In this document: in pieces, positions 7,011 to 14,268 of the stretch
Layout: the number at the start of each line of letters is the position of its first letter
Numbering within the stretch: the stretch's first letter is position 1
NCBI GenBank assembly: GCA_900754085.1
Contig: CAAEBO010000071.1
Coordinates: 1-16,726, forward strand
DNA from: Clostridia bacterium
Lineage (GTDB): Bacteria; Bacillota; Clostridia; TANB77; CAG-508
Direction: 5' to 3'
Length of the DNA stretch: 16,726 nucleotides
Program-made: the position numbers and the translations under genes
Notes under the pieces: model-generated
The model's input: the letters and a program-made list of their open reading frames with translations, nothing else
Told to the model about the DNA's origin: nothing
The model's database searches: none

Positions 7011-7050
7011 ACGAAGTAATCTGCACATCGGCGAAGCCACTTTCCTTATT
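7011..7050. repeat. 40-bp direct repeat, copy 2
   Basis: Second copy of the 40-bp repeat (one T to C difference). Here the left end also forms a hairpin with flanking DNA: GTGCGATTAC (7003-7012) against GTAATCTGCAC (7015-7025), with a one-base bulge. Between the copies a GAAAAATC / GATTTTTT hairpin occurs near 6953-6973. Confidence 0.9.
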
Positions 7051-7080
7051 CTCTCTATAAGTAAAATAATTATACATACA

Positions 7081-7118
7081 AAAAAATAGTGAACTAAAAA
7101 TACTTTTTAATTCACTAT
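7081..7118 (-). terminator. Rho-independent terminator after mscS
   Basis: ATAGTGAA / TTCACTAT stem with further AAAAAGT/ATTTTT pairing inside, followed on the minus strand by a run of seven T. It lies 46 nt past the mscS stop codon and closes the gltX-mscS unit; it also has T-rich DNA on the other side. Confidence 0.8.
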
Positions 7119-7163
7119 CTTTTTATTATTTCTAAGTAATTTGCTCCTATTGCCAAACTATTT

Positions 7164-8273
7164 TTATAAATTATTTACTATTTTATTATCGTGATTTTCA
7201 GGACCGTCCCCCAATCCCTTTACTAATACAGTACTTGTTGGATATGCTAAGTCTACTCCTTCTCTTTCTAAAATTTCTAATATGTTTTTATTTATATGTT
7301 CTTTGGCATTAAGATAACTGCCATAGTCTACCGAATTTGTAAAAACATATATCATTATTGATACTCCATCTCTTTCTATCTCGTCGAATTTTACATATGT
7401 GTCATCATTTATTACACTTGGGTGATTTATTAGCATAAAATATATCTTACTTGTTATTCTTTGTATTACTTCTACTGGAGTATCTAATGGCAATTTTAGG
7501 TCTAATTTATACTTTCTTTTTTCCATCTTACTCCAGTTTATTACTGCTTCATTTGATAATACTCCATTTGGAATATTTACAAGCGAATTGTCAAATGTTC
7601 GTATTCCTGTACTTCTAAAGCTTATGTCTTCTACAATTCCTTCATAGTTTGGCGTTTGTACCCAATCTCCTATAACAAATGGTTTATCCATTAATATCAT
7701 AAACCCACCAAATAAATTCTTCGCAGTATCTTGTGCTGCAAGTGTTAAAACAACACTTCCTACCCCTAAACCTGCAAGTATAGTATTTAGATTTATTCCT
7801 AGCAATGCCATAACAACAAAAGTTGCTATTATATAAATTGCACATCTTATAATTTTATATATAAAATTTATTCGGTTGTCATCTGCATCTGTCATAAATT
7901 TTCTTTGCAACTTTTTCATTGTTTTTGAATCCATAGAAAAACAATCTGCTAAAGATTTTGTAAGCAAAATAACTGACGTTATTTTAAATAATAATTCTAT
8001 TATAGCCATTGCTTTTCCTTGTATTTGTAGAACTTTTGTTGCAATAAATATACCTAAAGCTATAAAGAATATTTTTAAAGGCTTGTAAAAAGGCATCTTT
8101 TTTATTCTAGCTTTATCCGTCTTTTTTCTTTTAAAAATCCTTATTAAAATATATGACATACTTGAACTAAATATATAAAAAAATATTATAACTGCAATAG
8201 CTATTAAAATATCTATTATTTGTTTTAAATCAATTGTTTTAAAATAATTAATTACATCTGTTAATTTATCCAT
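7164..8273 (-). CDS. MscS-family mechanosensitive ion channel
   Basis: 369-aa inner-membrane channel of the small-conductance mechanosensitive type, expected to open under membrane tension and release solutes in osmotic downshock. Hydrophobic helices lie at about 18-40, 66-85, 88-105 and 138-160. The pore-lining helix is LAGLGVGSVVLTLAAQDTAKNLFGG (about 168-192), followed by the beta domain signature IGDWVQTPNYEGIVEDISFRST and IPNGVLSN, then a cytoplasmic alpha-beta domain. The start has GGGAG eight nt upstream and sits 20 nt after gltX, so the two are probably co-transcribed. The last 20 or so codons (GLGDGPENHDNK) coincide with a hairpin-like DNA sequence also found in the RNase J terminator, suggesting that the tail was remodelled by an inserted repeat. 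YbdG or MscS subfamily cannot be decided. Confidence 0.93.
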   Translation of the reverse strand: MDKLTDVINYFKTIDLKQIIDILIAIAVIIFFYIFSSSMSYILIRIFKRKKTDKARIKKMPFYKPLKIFFIALGIFIATKVLQIQGKAMAIIELLFKITSVILLTKSLADCFSMDSKTMKKLQRKFMTDADDNRINFIYKIIRCAIYIIATFVVMALLGINLNTILAGLGVGSVVLTLAAQDTAKNLFGGFMILMDKPFVIGDWVQTPNYEGIVEDISFRSTGIRTFDNSLVNIPNGVLSNEAVINWSKMEKRKYKLDLKLPLDTPVEVIQRITSKIYFMLINHPSVINDDTYVKFDEIERDGVSIMIYVFTNSVDYGSYLNAKEHINKNILEILEREGVDLAYPTSTVLVKGLGDGPENHDNKIVNNL

Positions 8274-8293
8274 AGGCTTTTCTCCCTTATTAA

Positions 8294-9952
8294 TTACAAT
8301 TCTTGTTTTGCTTTTTCAAATCTTTCCTTTATTCTATCTTTGCCCATTATATTCATTATTTCGTACATATCTGGTGTATTTGTTCTTCCTGTTAATGCTA
8401 TTCTTAAAACAGTACTTACATCTCCAACATGTGCTTCGTATTTATCTGGATTTGCTTTAAATTCTTTAACTTCGCTTGCATATCCTAGTTTTCCTGCTAA
8501 ATCTTTTATTTTGTCAAACCATTGTTGTTTATCATCTTTTTCGTCAAAATAATTATTTATATATTCTTCTAATATTATTTTTATTTTATCACTATTTGAT
8601 ATTTTTTGATATTCATAATTAGTTTTTTGATTATTAAATTTTTCATCATACATATATGAAATTTCATTTTTTACATCTGACCATTTTGATATATCCTTAC
8701 GAGGTTTTTTATTTCCTCTTTCTATTCCAAATACTTTTAATGCGTATTCTTTATTTCCTTTTAGCATATCTTCTAATTCTTTATCGTATTTTTCTGCCCA
8801 TTTTAATGATTCACTATATACTTTTTCTGCTGTAAATCTTGATATAACTGTTTTTGATACATCTAATAATTTTACCATGTCAAAAAGAGCTCCACTTACA
8901 CTCATTTTATTTAGTTGTAATTCGAATTTCTCCATATCTTCTGTTGGATTTGCTCTTCTCCAAGTTTCAAAATTTGAATTTGCAATATTTAATAAGTATT
9001 CTTTTACAGCCTCTGCTGGAATTCCTTGTTCTGCATAATAACTAACTGCAGCTTCTGGATCTTTTCTTTTACTTAATTTTCTTTTATTTCCATTATCATT
9101 TTTCATGATTGGAGAAATATGTACATATTTTGGTGCTTTAAACCCAATTTCTTGGAATAGTTGTAAATGTAATGGAACTGAAGAAAGCCATTCGTCACTT
9201 CTTATTACATGTGTTGTACCCATTAAATGGTCATCTACAATATGTGCAAAATGGTATGTTGGAAGTCCATCTGCCTTAATTATTACTATGTCTTGGTCAT
9301 TTTCTGGAAAAGTTACATTTCCCTTTATAACATCATGATGTTTTATTTTTCTATCTTCTCTTCCTGGTGACTTAAATCTAATTATATATTTTTCTCCAGC
9401 TTTTATTTTTTCTGCCATCTCTTCTACTGTTAAATTTCTACATTTTGCCCAAACACCATAATATCCTGGTCTTACTTTGGCAACTTCTTGTTTTTTTCTT
9501 ATTTCGTCTACTTCTTCTTGTGAACAGAAACAAGGATATGCTTTTCCTAATTCTATCATATGTTTAGCATATGACCTATATATATCTCCTCTTAAAGATT
9601 GCTTATATGGACCATAATTACCTTTTCCTTCTGTTTCGTTTACCATTCCTTCATCTTCTTCTATTCCGAAGTCTTTTAAAGAATTAACAATATCTGTAAT
9701 ACCATTTTCTATCTCTCTTTTTTGGTCTGTATCTTCTATTCTTAAGAAAAATACACCTTCTGTTTGAGTTGAAACTTTTCTTGCAACTAATGCTTGGTAT
9801 AATCCACCAATATGCACAAATCCTGTTGGGCTTGGTGCAAATCTACTTACTATTGCTCCTTCTTTTAAATTTCTTTTTGGATATTTTTCTTCGTAATATT
9901 CTATTGGTTTTACATCTGGAAATATTAAATCTGCTAAATCTTTATAGTCCAT
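8294..9952 (-). CDS. gltX: Glutamate--tRNA ligase
   Basis: Class I aminoacyl-tRNA synthetase charging tRNA-Glu with glutamate in the cytoplasm; in organisms lacking GlnRS it also charges tRNA-Gln, which cannot be judged here. RFAPSPTGFVHIGG near residue 40 holds the HIGH-type motif and KLSKR near residue 300 is the KMSKS equivalent. CFC with a downstream C (in GVWAKC) resembles the zinc-binding element of some GluRS. 552 aa with the chosen start MDYKDLADLIFPD, which has AAAGGAG nine nt upstream; the upstream ATG of the open frame, 36 nt earlier, has no ribosome binding site. The longer form is typical of Clostridia. It has its own promoter and is followed by mscS. No T-box or other leader structure was seen. 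Confidence 0.95.
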   Translation of the reverse strand: MDYKDLADLIFPDVKPIEYYEEKYPKRNLKEGAIVSRFAPSPTGFVHIGGLYQALVARKVSTQTEGVFFLRIEDTDQKREIENGITDIVNSLKDFGIEEDEGMVNETEGKGNYGPYKQSLRGDIYRSYAKHMIELGKAYPCFCSQEEVDEIRKKQEVAKVRPGYYGVWAKCRNLTVEEMAEKIKAGEKYIIRFKSPGREDRKIKHHDVIKGNVTFPENDQDIVIIKADGLPTYHFAHIVDDHLMGTTHVIRSDEWLSSVPLHLQLFQEIGFKAPKYVHISPIMKNDNGNKRKLSKRKDPEAAVSYYAEQGIPAEAVKEYLLNIANSNFETWRRANPTEDMEKFELQLNKMSVSGALFDMVKLLDVSKTVISRFTAEKVYSESLKWAEKYDKELEDMLKGNKEYALKVFGIERGNKKPRKDISKWSDVKNEISYMYDEKFNNQKTNYEYQKISNSDKIKIILEEYINNYFDEKDDKQQWFDKIKDLAGKLGYASEVKEFKANPDKYEAHVGDVSTVLRIALTGRTNTPDMYEIMNIMGKDRIKERFEKAKQEL

Positions 9953-10016
9953 TTCTATCTCTCCTTTATTTTTTATATTAAAATTCACTTATCGTTTATA
10001 GTCTAAAATCCCATAT

Positions 10017-10045
10017 ATTATACAATATTTTTACTTGTATATCAA
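10017..10045 (-). promoter_or_regulatory. gltX promoter
   Basis: TTGATA (10040-10045), 17-nt spacer, TATAAT (10017-10022) on the minus strand, about 65 nt upstream of the gltX start. Confidence 0.8.
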
Positions 10046-10092
10046 GACTAAAAAAAGGGTTAACTTTTACTATTTTTATAATTATATACAAA

Positions 10093-10130
10093 GAAACAAG
10101 CCAGCTGTATTAACTTTGCTGGCTTGTTTC
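10093..10130 (-). terminator. Strong hairpin terminator after the 67-aa gene
   Basis: Perfect 13-bp stem GAAACAAGCCAGC / GCTGGCTTGTTTC with a 12-nt loop, beginning four nt after the stop codon and followed by TTTG on the minus strand. It separates the arg side from gltX. Confidence 0.82.
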
Positions 10131-10134
10131 TATT

Positions 10135-10338
10135 CTAAAGAATGTCTGCTGAAAGCCTTTTTTCCGGAAGTGGTGAATCGTATATTTCTATATGATATGA
10201 CACCATATGAAAAGTATGTTTATGACCATCCTTATCTGTAAAATAGATAGTCGTACTATCTGATTTAACATCTTTTACGTCCTCAAACTTCAGTCTTTCT
10301 CCGTCAAATATAATTGTTATGTCGATAATTTTACCCAT
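10135..10338 (-). CDS. Small hypothetical protein, 67 aa
   Basis: Not recognised. It is soluble and charged, with beta-strand-like alternation (IIDITIIFDGERLKFED, STTIYFTDKDGHKHTFHM), no membrane segment and no cysteine. It is probably real: AGGAGG lies eight nt upstream of the ATG, a consensus-like promoter overlaps the end of argH, and a 13-bp terminator follows the stop codon at once. It may form a single-gene unit or receive readthrough from argGH. An inverted repeat TGCCA-N5-TGGCA (10355-10369) lies just upstream of the ribosome binding site and could be an operator or a small leader hairpin. Confidence 0.75.
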   Translation of the reverse strand: MGKIIDITIIFDGERLKFEDVKDVKSDSTTIYFTDKDGHKHTFHMVSYHIEIYDSPLPEKRLSADIL

Positions 10339-10398
10339 GTTGTTATCCTCCTTCTGCCAAATTCTGGCATCATATTTTTATTTTGCTTTGCAACTTAT

Positions 10399-10427
10399 AT
10401 TATATCATATATTTAGCCATTTTTCAA
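10399..10427 (-). promoter_or_regulatory. Promoter of the 67-aa gene, within the end of argH
   Basis: TTGAAA (10422-10427), 17-nt spacer, TATAAT (10399-10404) on the minus strand; the -35 box lies inside the last argH codons. Confidence 0.65.
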
Positions 10428-11778
10428 AATTAGCTATTTGGATTTCAACTTGTTTTTTGGCAGGACCTCCAATAACATTACGTTTATTTACACAATTCAT
10501 TAAATTTACAGCATTATAAATATCTGCTTCGAAGCAATTATTAAATTCTTTATATTTTTTTATATCTAATTTTTCTAAAGTTGTATTATTTTGAATACAG
10601 TATTTTACAATATTCCCAACAACTTTATAAGCATCACGAAAAGGTATTCCTTTTTCTACTAAATAGTCTGCACAGTCTGTAGCATTAATAAATCCCTTCT
10701 CTGCACCCGCTTTCATATTTTCTTTAAGAACTACCATTGTATCTATTAAAGGTTCTATTGTGCTAAGGCTTAAATTTACTGTATCTATTGCATCAAATAT
10801 TAGTTCTTTATCTTCTTGCATATCTTTATTATATGCAAGTGGAGTTCCTTTCATAACTGTTAACATAGCCATTAAGTTTCCATATACTCTTCCTGTTTTT
10901 CCTCTAATTAATTCGGTAATATCTGGATTCTTTTTTTGTGGCATAATAGAAGAACCTGTAGAGAAGCTATCATCTAATTCTATAAATTTAAATTCCCACG
11001 AACTCCATAATATTATTTCTTCGCTTATTCTTGATAAGTGCATCATTATAATAGAAATATCTGACAATAATTCTATTATAAAATCCCTATCTGAAACTCC
11101 ATCTAAGCTATTGGCAGAAACTTCGGAAAATCCTAGTTCATTAGCCTCAAATTTTCTATCTAAATTATAAGTTGTTCCAGCTAGTGCACAACTACCAATT
11201 GGGCATATATCTGTTCTTTTATACGTTTCATTTAATCTTTGTATATCTCTTTTAAACATTTCCGCATATGCCATTAAATGATGTGCAAAAGTTATAGGTT
11301 GCGCTCTTTGCATATGTGTGTATCCTGGCATAATTGTTTCTGTATTTTCTTTTGCCTTTACAATTAAAGTAGTTATTAACTTCTTTAATTTATTTATTAT
11401 TTCTAAGTTTTGCTTTTTTAAATACATTCTAATATCTAATGCTACTTGATCATTTCTACTTCTTGCTGTATGTAGTCTTTTTCCACTATCTCCAATCCTT
11501 TTAGTTAGTTCTGATTCTACAAACATATGTATATCTTCGGCATTTGGATCAAATTCTAAATTACCATTTTCAATATCTTTTAAAATAGATTCTAAACCAA
11601 ATATTATTTTGTCTTCATCTTCTTTTTGTATTATATTTTGTTTTGCAAGCATTTTTGCATGTGCTATACTACCTGCTATATCTTCTTTATATAATTTATA
11701 GTCAAATTTTATGGAAGAATTAAAGTCGTTTGTTCTTTTATCTAAGTCTTTGGAAAATCTTCCTTCCCACATAGGCAT
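10405..11778 (-). CDS. argH: Argininosuccinate lyase
   Basis: Splits argininosuccinate to arginine and fumarate, the last step of arginine synthesis; a cytoplasmic homotetramer of the fumarase/aspartase superfamily. The signature GSSIMPQKKNP lies at about 275-285 and holds the mobile-loop catalytic Ser. The conserved HTARSRNDQVALDIR (near 103) and PGYTHMQRAQPITFAHH (near 151, catalytic His) are also present. 457 aa, normal length. I chose ATG at 11778: GGAGG lies eight nt upstream, whereas the GTG nine nt earlier falls inside that ribosome binding site. The start is one nt past the argG stop codon, so the ribosome binding site lies within the last argG codons and translation is likely coupled. 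Expression should follow the T-box in front of argG. Confidence 0.96.
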   Translation of the reverse strand: MPMWEGRFSKDLDKRTNDFNSSIKFDYKLYKEDIAGSIAHAKMLAKQNIIQKEDEDKIIFGLESILKDIENGNLEFDPNAEDIHMFVESELTKRIGDSGKRLHTARSRNDQVALDIRMYLKKQNLEIINKLKKLITTLIVKAKENTETIMPGYTHMQRAQPITFAHHLMAYAEMFKRDIQRLNETYKRTDICPIGSCALAGTTYNLDRKFEANELGFSEVSANSLDGVSDRDFIIELLSDISIIMMHLSRISEEIILWSSWEFKFIELDDSFSTGSSIMPQKKNPDITELIRGKTGRVYGNLMAMLTVMKGTPLAYNKDMQEDKELIFDAIDTVNLSLSTIEPLIDTMVVLKENMKAGAEKGFINATDCADYLVEKGIPFRDAYKVVGNIVKYCIQNNTTLEKLDIKKYKEFNNCFEADIYNAVNLMNCVNKRNVIGGPAKKQVEIQIANFEKWLNI

Positions 11779-11779
11779 T

Positions 11780-12994
11780 TTAATCACCTCCGTTTAAAAC
11801 TTTTGATATCATTTTAGTTTGTAAACCATATAAATTTATAAAACCTTCTGCATCTTTTTGATTATAATTATTATCTTCATTGAATGAAGCTGTTTCTATA
11901 GAATATAACGAATATTTGCTTTCTAATCCATTTGGAATTATATTCCCTTTATATAATTTTAGGCCTACTTTACCTGTTACTGTTTCTTGTGTTTTATCTA
12001 TAAAACTATTTATAGCACTTTTAAGTGGCGTGTACCATTTTGCATCATATAATAGTTCTCCTAACTTATTTCCCACTATTTGTTTAAAATGCATTGTGTC
12101 TTTATCTAAACAAATTGATTCTAATAATGTATGTGCTTTATATATTATTGTTCCACCTGGTGTTTCGTATACTCCTCTTGACTTCATTCCTACCAACCTA
12201 TTTTCTACCATATCTAATATTCCAATCCCATTTTCTCCACCAATTTTATTTAGCTTTTCTATTAAGTCTACCAAGTCTAATTTTTCTCCATTTAATGCTA
12301 CTGGTATACCTTTTTCAAACTCTATTTCCACTATAGTTTCTTCATTCTTAGCTTTTTGAGGTGTAACACCCATCTCTAATATTTTGTCATAGTTTGGAAC
12401 ATTTGCTATATCTTCTAAATCTAATCCTTCATGTGATAAGTGCCATAAATTTTTATCTTTAGAATAATTAGTTTCTCTGTTTATCTTTAATGGAATTTTA
12501 TGTTCTTCTGCATAACAAATTGCATCTTCTCTTCCTTTTATATCCCATATTCTCCATGGTGCTATAACAGGCATATCTGGTGCCATAGATTTTATTGCAA
12601 GCTCAAATCTAACTTGGTCATTTCCTTTCCCTGTACAGCCATGGCAAATTGCATCTGCATTCTCCTTTTTAGCTATTTCAACTAATTTTTTAGCAAGTAG
12701 AGGTCTAGTAAATGGTGTACCTAATAAATATTGTCCTTCATACATTGCATTTGCTTTTATTGCTGGTGCAATATATTCATTTACAAGTTCATCTTTTAAA
12801 TCTAAAATATATGCTTTAGATGCTCCTGTTTTTATTGCTTTTTCTTCTAATCCCTCTAATTCATCTTCTCCTTGACCAACATCTCCTGTAACTGCTATTA
12901 CTTCACAATTATTATAGTTTTCTTTTAGCCAAGTAATAATTACAGATGTATCTAATCCTCCTGAATATGATAAAATTATTTTCTTAAAACTCAT
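11780..12994 (-). CDS. argG: Argininosuccinate synthase
   Basis: Condenses citrulline and aspartate with ATP to argininosuccinate in the cytoplasm. The ATP pyrophosphatase loop SGGLDTS sits at 11-17; AVTGDVGQGEDELEGLE, GTPFTRPLLAKK, CHGCTGKGNDQVRFE and GRED follow in the expected order. 404 aa, the family's usual size. The start has AGGAGG six nt upstream. First gene of the argGH operon and controlled by the upstream T-box leader. No damage or odd composition. The earlier arginine genes (argBCDJ, argF) are absent from the window, so citrulline or ornithine is made from genes elsewhere or taken up. Confidence 0.97.
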   Translation of the reverse strand: MSFKKIILSYSGGLDTSVIITWLKENYNNCEVIAVTGDVGQGEDELEGLEEKAIKTGASKAYILDLKDELVNEYIAPAIKANAMYEGQYLLGTPFTRPLLAKKLVEIAKKENADAICHGCTGKGNDQVRFELAIKSMAPDMPVIAPWRIWDIKGREDAICYAEEHKIPLKINRETNYSKDKNLWHLSHEGLDLEDIANVPNYDKILEMGVTPQKAKNEETIVEIEFEKGIPVALNGEKLDLVDLIEKLNKIGGENGIGILDMVENRLVGMKSRGVYETPGGTIIYKAHTLLESICLDKDTMHFKQIVGNKLGELLYDAKWYTPLKSAINSFIDKTQETVTGKVGLKLYKGNIIPNGLESKYSLYSIETASFNEDNNYNQKDAEGFINLYGLQTKMISKVLNGGD

Positions 12995-13053
12995 TTTACT
13001 TCCTCCTATCTTTTTTATTTAGTGATTTATATTTAAATTTTTTTATATAAAAA

Positions 13054-13325
13054 CAAAAATAGCGCCTCTTAAAGAGACGCTATAAACGTGGTACCACTCT
13101 AATTATCTATATAAATTTTTTAAAATTCTATATAAATCACTTAACCTCTGTAACGCCGAGTCTGCGAGTTATGATACTAAGTTTTTACTTTTCCCATAAC
13201 CACTCATAAGTTCTTTTCATTTTATACTACACATGTTAGCTCTCACTCTACCTAACTCGCTGTCGGTTCATATAAAATTACTCTCTTAATCATCGATTTA
13301 TTTTATTCGCGCTTTATATGTACAA
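13054..13325 (-). promoter_or_regulatory. T-box leader, predicted tRNA-Arg specific (AGA specifier)
   Basis: Tandem features of a T-box on the minus strand. Stem I starts near 13290 with an AGAGAG K-turn-like element. By alignment with the glyQS pattern (GAA-N-codon-A), the specifier loop reads UGAA-A-AGA-A at 13219-13211, giving the Arg codon AGA. The T-box proper AGAGTGGTACCACG lies at 13087-13100. A terminator hairpin (13059-13083, ten or more bp) is followed by TTTTTG. The leader lies between a perfect promoter and argG. It should allow readthrough of argGH when uncharged tRNA-Arg accumulates. The T-box call is firm; the specifier is less certain but matches the pathway. Confidence 0.93.
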
Positions 13326-13330
13326 TTAAT

Positions 13331-13359
13331 ATTATAACAATAGTTTATATTATTGTCAA
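13331..13359 (-). promoter_or_regulatory. argGH promoter
   Basis: Perfect TTGACA (13354-13359), 17-nt spacer, TATAAT (13331-13336) on the minus strand. A palindrome AAGTTTA-TG-TAAACTT (13362-13377) sits immediately upstream of the -35 box; its role is unknown. Confidence 0.9.
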
Positions 13360-13529
13360 CTAAGTTTATGTAAACTTTTTTTGTGTTCCCTTCTTATTCG
13401 CAATAAATATCATTTCTACGCTCTATATTTTAATTTTATAATCTTCCTTAAAATTCACTTTTTCAACCTATTTTTGCAATTTACTTTAAAAAAATTCTGG
13501 TGATTCTAAAAAAATAAAATTATTTTAGT

Positions 13530-13548
13530 TTGTCGACAAGTTTCGACA
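13530..13548. promoter_or_regulatory. Inverted pair of Spo0A-box-like sites
   Basis: TTGTCGACAA (13530-13539) followed by TTTCGACA (13541-13548), which reads TGTCGAAA on the other strand. TGTCGAA is the 0A box consensus, so this is one perfect and one near-perfect box in inverted orientation, about 60 bp upstream of a small plus-strand gene. Spo0A control is inference; no spo0A gene is in the window. Confidence 0.45.
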
Positions 13549-13609
13549 GACTTTTTAATTTAAATGTGCTACCATGCTCTACACTATATGGGGATAGGAG
13601 ATGATTATT

Positions 13610-13741
13610 TTGAACATAGGTACTGTTACTATTAATGTATTAAAAGATACTAATGACAGAATTGCATTCGAGATTAATACAGATAATGACGATGTTTTAC
13701 CTGTTTCATATGTTATTGAAGATACTTTAAAACTATATTAA
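13610..13741 (+). CDS. Small hypothetical protein, 43 aa (TTG start)
   Basis: Not recognised. It encodes an acidic 43-aa peptide (NIGTVTINVLKDTNDRIAFEI, then NTDNDDVLPVSYVIEDTLKLY) with no membrane segment. The start is judged from the ribosome binding site: AGGAG at 13596-13600 is eight nt from TTG at 13610 but directly abuts the in-frame ATG at 13601, which would give 46 aa. The gene ends just before a 17-bp perfect terminator hairpin, and an inverted pair of TGTCGA boxes lies upstream, so it looks like a complete single-gene unit. It runs opposite to its large neighbours. A clear -10/-35 pair was not found. Confidence 0.6.
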   Translation: MNIGTVTINVLKDTNDRIAFEINTDNDDVLPVSYVIEDTLKLY

Positions 13742-13749
13742 CTAAATTT

Positions 13750-13797
13750 AAAACGGGATTTTAAGGTCTTGGAACAGTCCTTAAAATCCCGTTTTTT
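13750..13797 (+). terminator. Strong terminator after the 43-aa gene
   Basis: Perfect 17-bp stem (arms AAAACGGGATTTTAAGG and CCTTAAAATCCCGTTTT) with a 12-nt loop, followed by seven T on the plus strand. Its GGGATTTTAAGG core recurs in the RNase J terminator. Confidence 0.9.
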
Positions 13798-13936
13798 TAT
13801 CAACCTATTTAGTCTTATTAAAACTTGCTCCGTTATCAACCAATTATCAATAAATCTTTTATAATTTACGATATTGGAAAGTTTATCTGAATCAGTATAT
13901 ATTCTTTTTATACATATACAATTTTTCTATTTTTTA

Positions 13937-13965
13937 TTGCATATTTCTTCTTATTTTGATACAAT
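13937..13965 (+). promoter_or_regulatory. Promoter of the 59-aa membrane peptide gene
   Basis: TTGCAT (13937-13942), 17-nt spacer, TACAAT (13960-13965). It gives a leader of about 110 nt. The DNA between the previous terminator and this promoter (13798-13936) holds nothing I can recognise. Confidence 0.6.
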
Positions 13966-13969
13966 GTGC

Positions 13970-14053
13970 CTAGTTATTCATCTGACATTATATGATATGA
14001 ACTAGCAGTTGAACGGTTTAGCTGCTAGAAAAACTACAGTTTTCAACTGTTAG
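13970..14053 (+). promoter_or_regulatory. Structured leader with mutually exclusive hairpins
   Basis: Three overlapping stems can form. (1) CTAGTT-CAT (13970-13981, ATT bulge) pairs with ATGAACTAG (13997-14005). (2) CTAGCAGTTGAA (14002-14013) pairs with TTTAGCTGCTAG (14017-14028), with two G-U pairs. (3) The same CTAGCAGTTGAA can instead pair with TTCAACTGTTAG (14042-14053), which otherwise closes a small hairpin with CTACAGTT (14034-14041). The ribosome binding site follows about 16 nt later. It does not match a riboswitch class I know. Confidence 0.55.
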
Positions 14054-14082
14054 TAGAATATTTTATAAAGGAGGGTGACGCT

Positions 14083-14262
14083 ATGAGCAATGTTAATGAC
14101 ATCACGAGTATAGCTTTAATAATCGCCAGTATTGTTGTTGTGGCAGTTCTAGTTATTGGATTTTGCTTTGCAATATCTAAAGGCTTCAATTCTAAAGCTA
14201 CAGTAACAGATGGCAATAAAAAAATTGAAGTTCAGGCAACGAACTCCAATTCAGATGAATAA
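14083..14262 (+). CDS. Single-pass membrane peptide, 59 aa
   Basis: Not recognised. It has an N-terminal MSNVNDITS, one hydrophobic helix at about 10-31 (ALIIASIVVVAVLVIGFCFAI), a short basic link (SKGFNSK) and a polar Asn/Ser-rich tail ending SDE. GGAGG lies eight nt before the ATG; a promoter, a structured leader and a GNRA-loop terminator complete the unit. Codons such as ATC, GCC, ACG and TCC are more frequent than in neighbouring genes. The size and topology, together with an antisense promoter at the 3' end, recall type I toxins of the TxpA/BsrG kind, but no sequence similarity to these was seen. A sporulation or stress membrane peptide is an alternative. Confidence 0.68.
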   Translation: MSNVNDITSIALIIASIVVVAVLVIGFCFAISKGFNSKATVTDGNKKIEVQATNSNSDE

Positions 14263-14268
14263 GTACTT

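Noticed and set aside
6909..7050. CRISPR array
   Set aside because: Only two copies with a 62-bp gap, no further units and no cas genes.
6863..7060. A 65-aa plus-strand frame with an internal repeat (EVICTLAKPLSL and EVICTSAKPLSL)
   Set aside because: The internal similarity is only the translation of the 40-bp direct repeats; there is no ribosome binding site and it overlaps the nadD promoter.
13054..13325. tRNA gene in the argG leader
   Set aside because: The structured conserved block is a T-box riboswitch: it has the TGGTACCACG element and terminator, with no cloverleaf.
13362..13377. ArgR operator upstream of argG
   Set aside because: AAGTTTA-TG-TAAACTT is palindromic but does not resemble the ArgR box; the T-box already accounts for arginine control.
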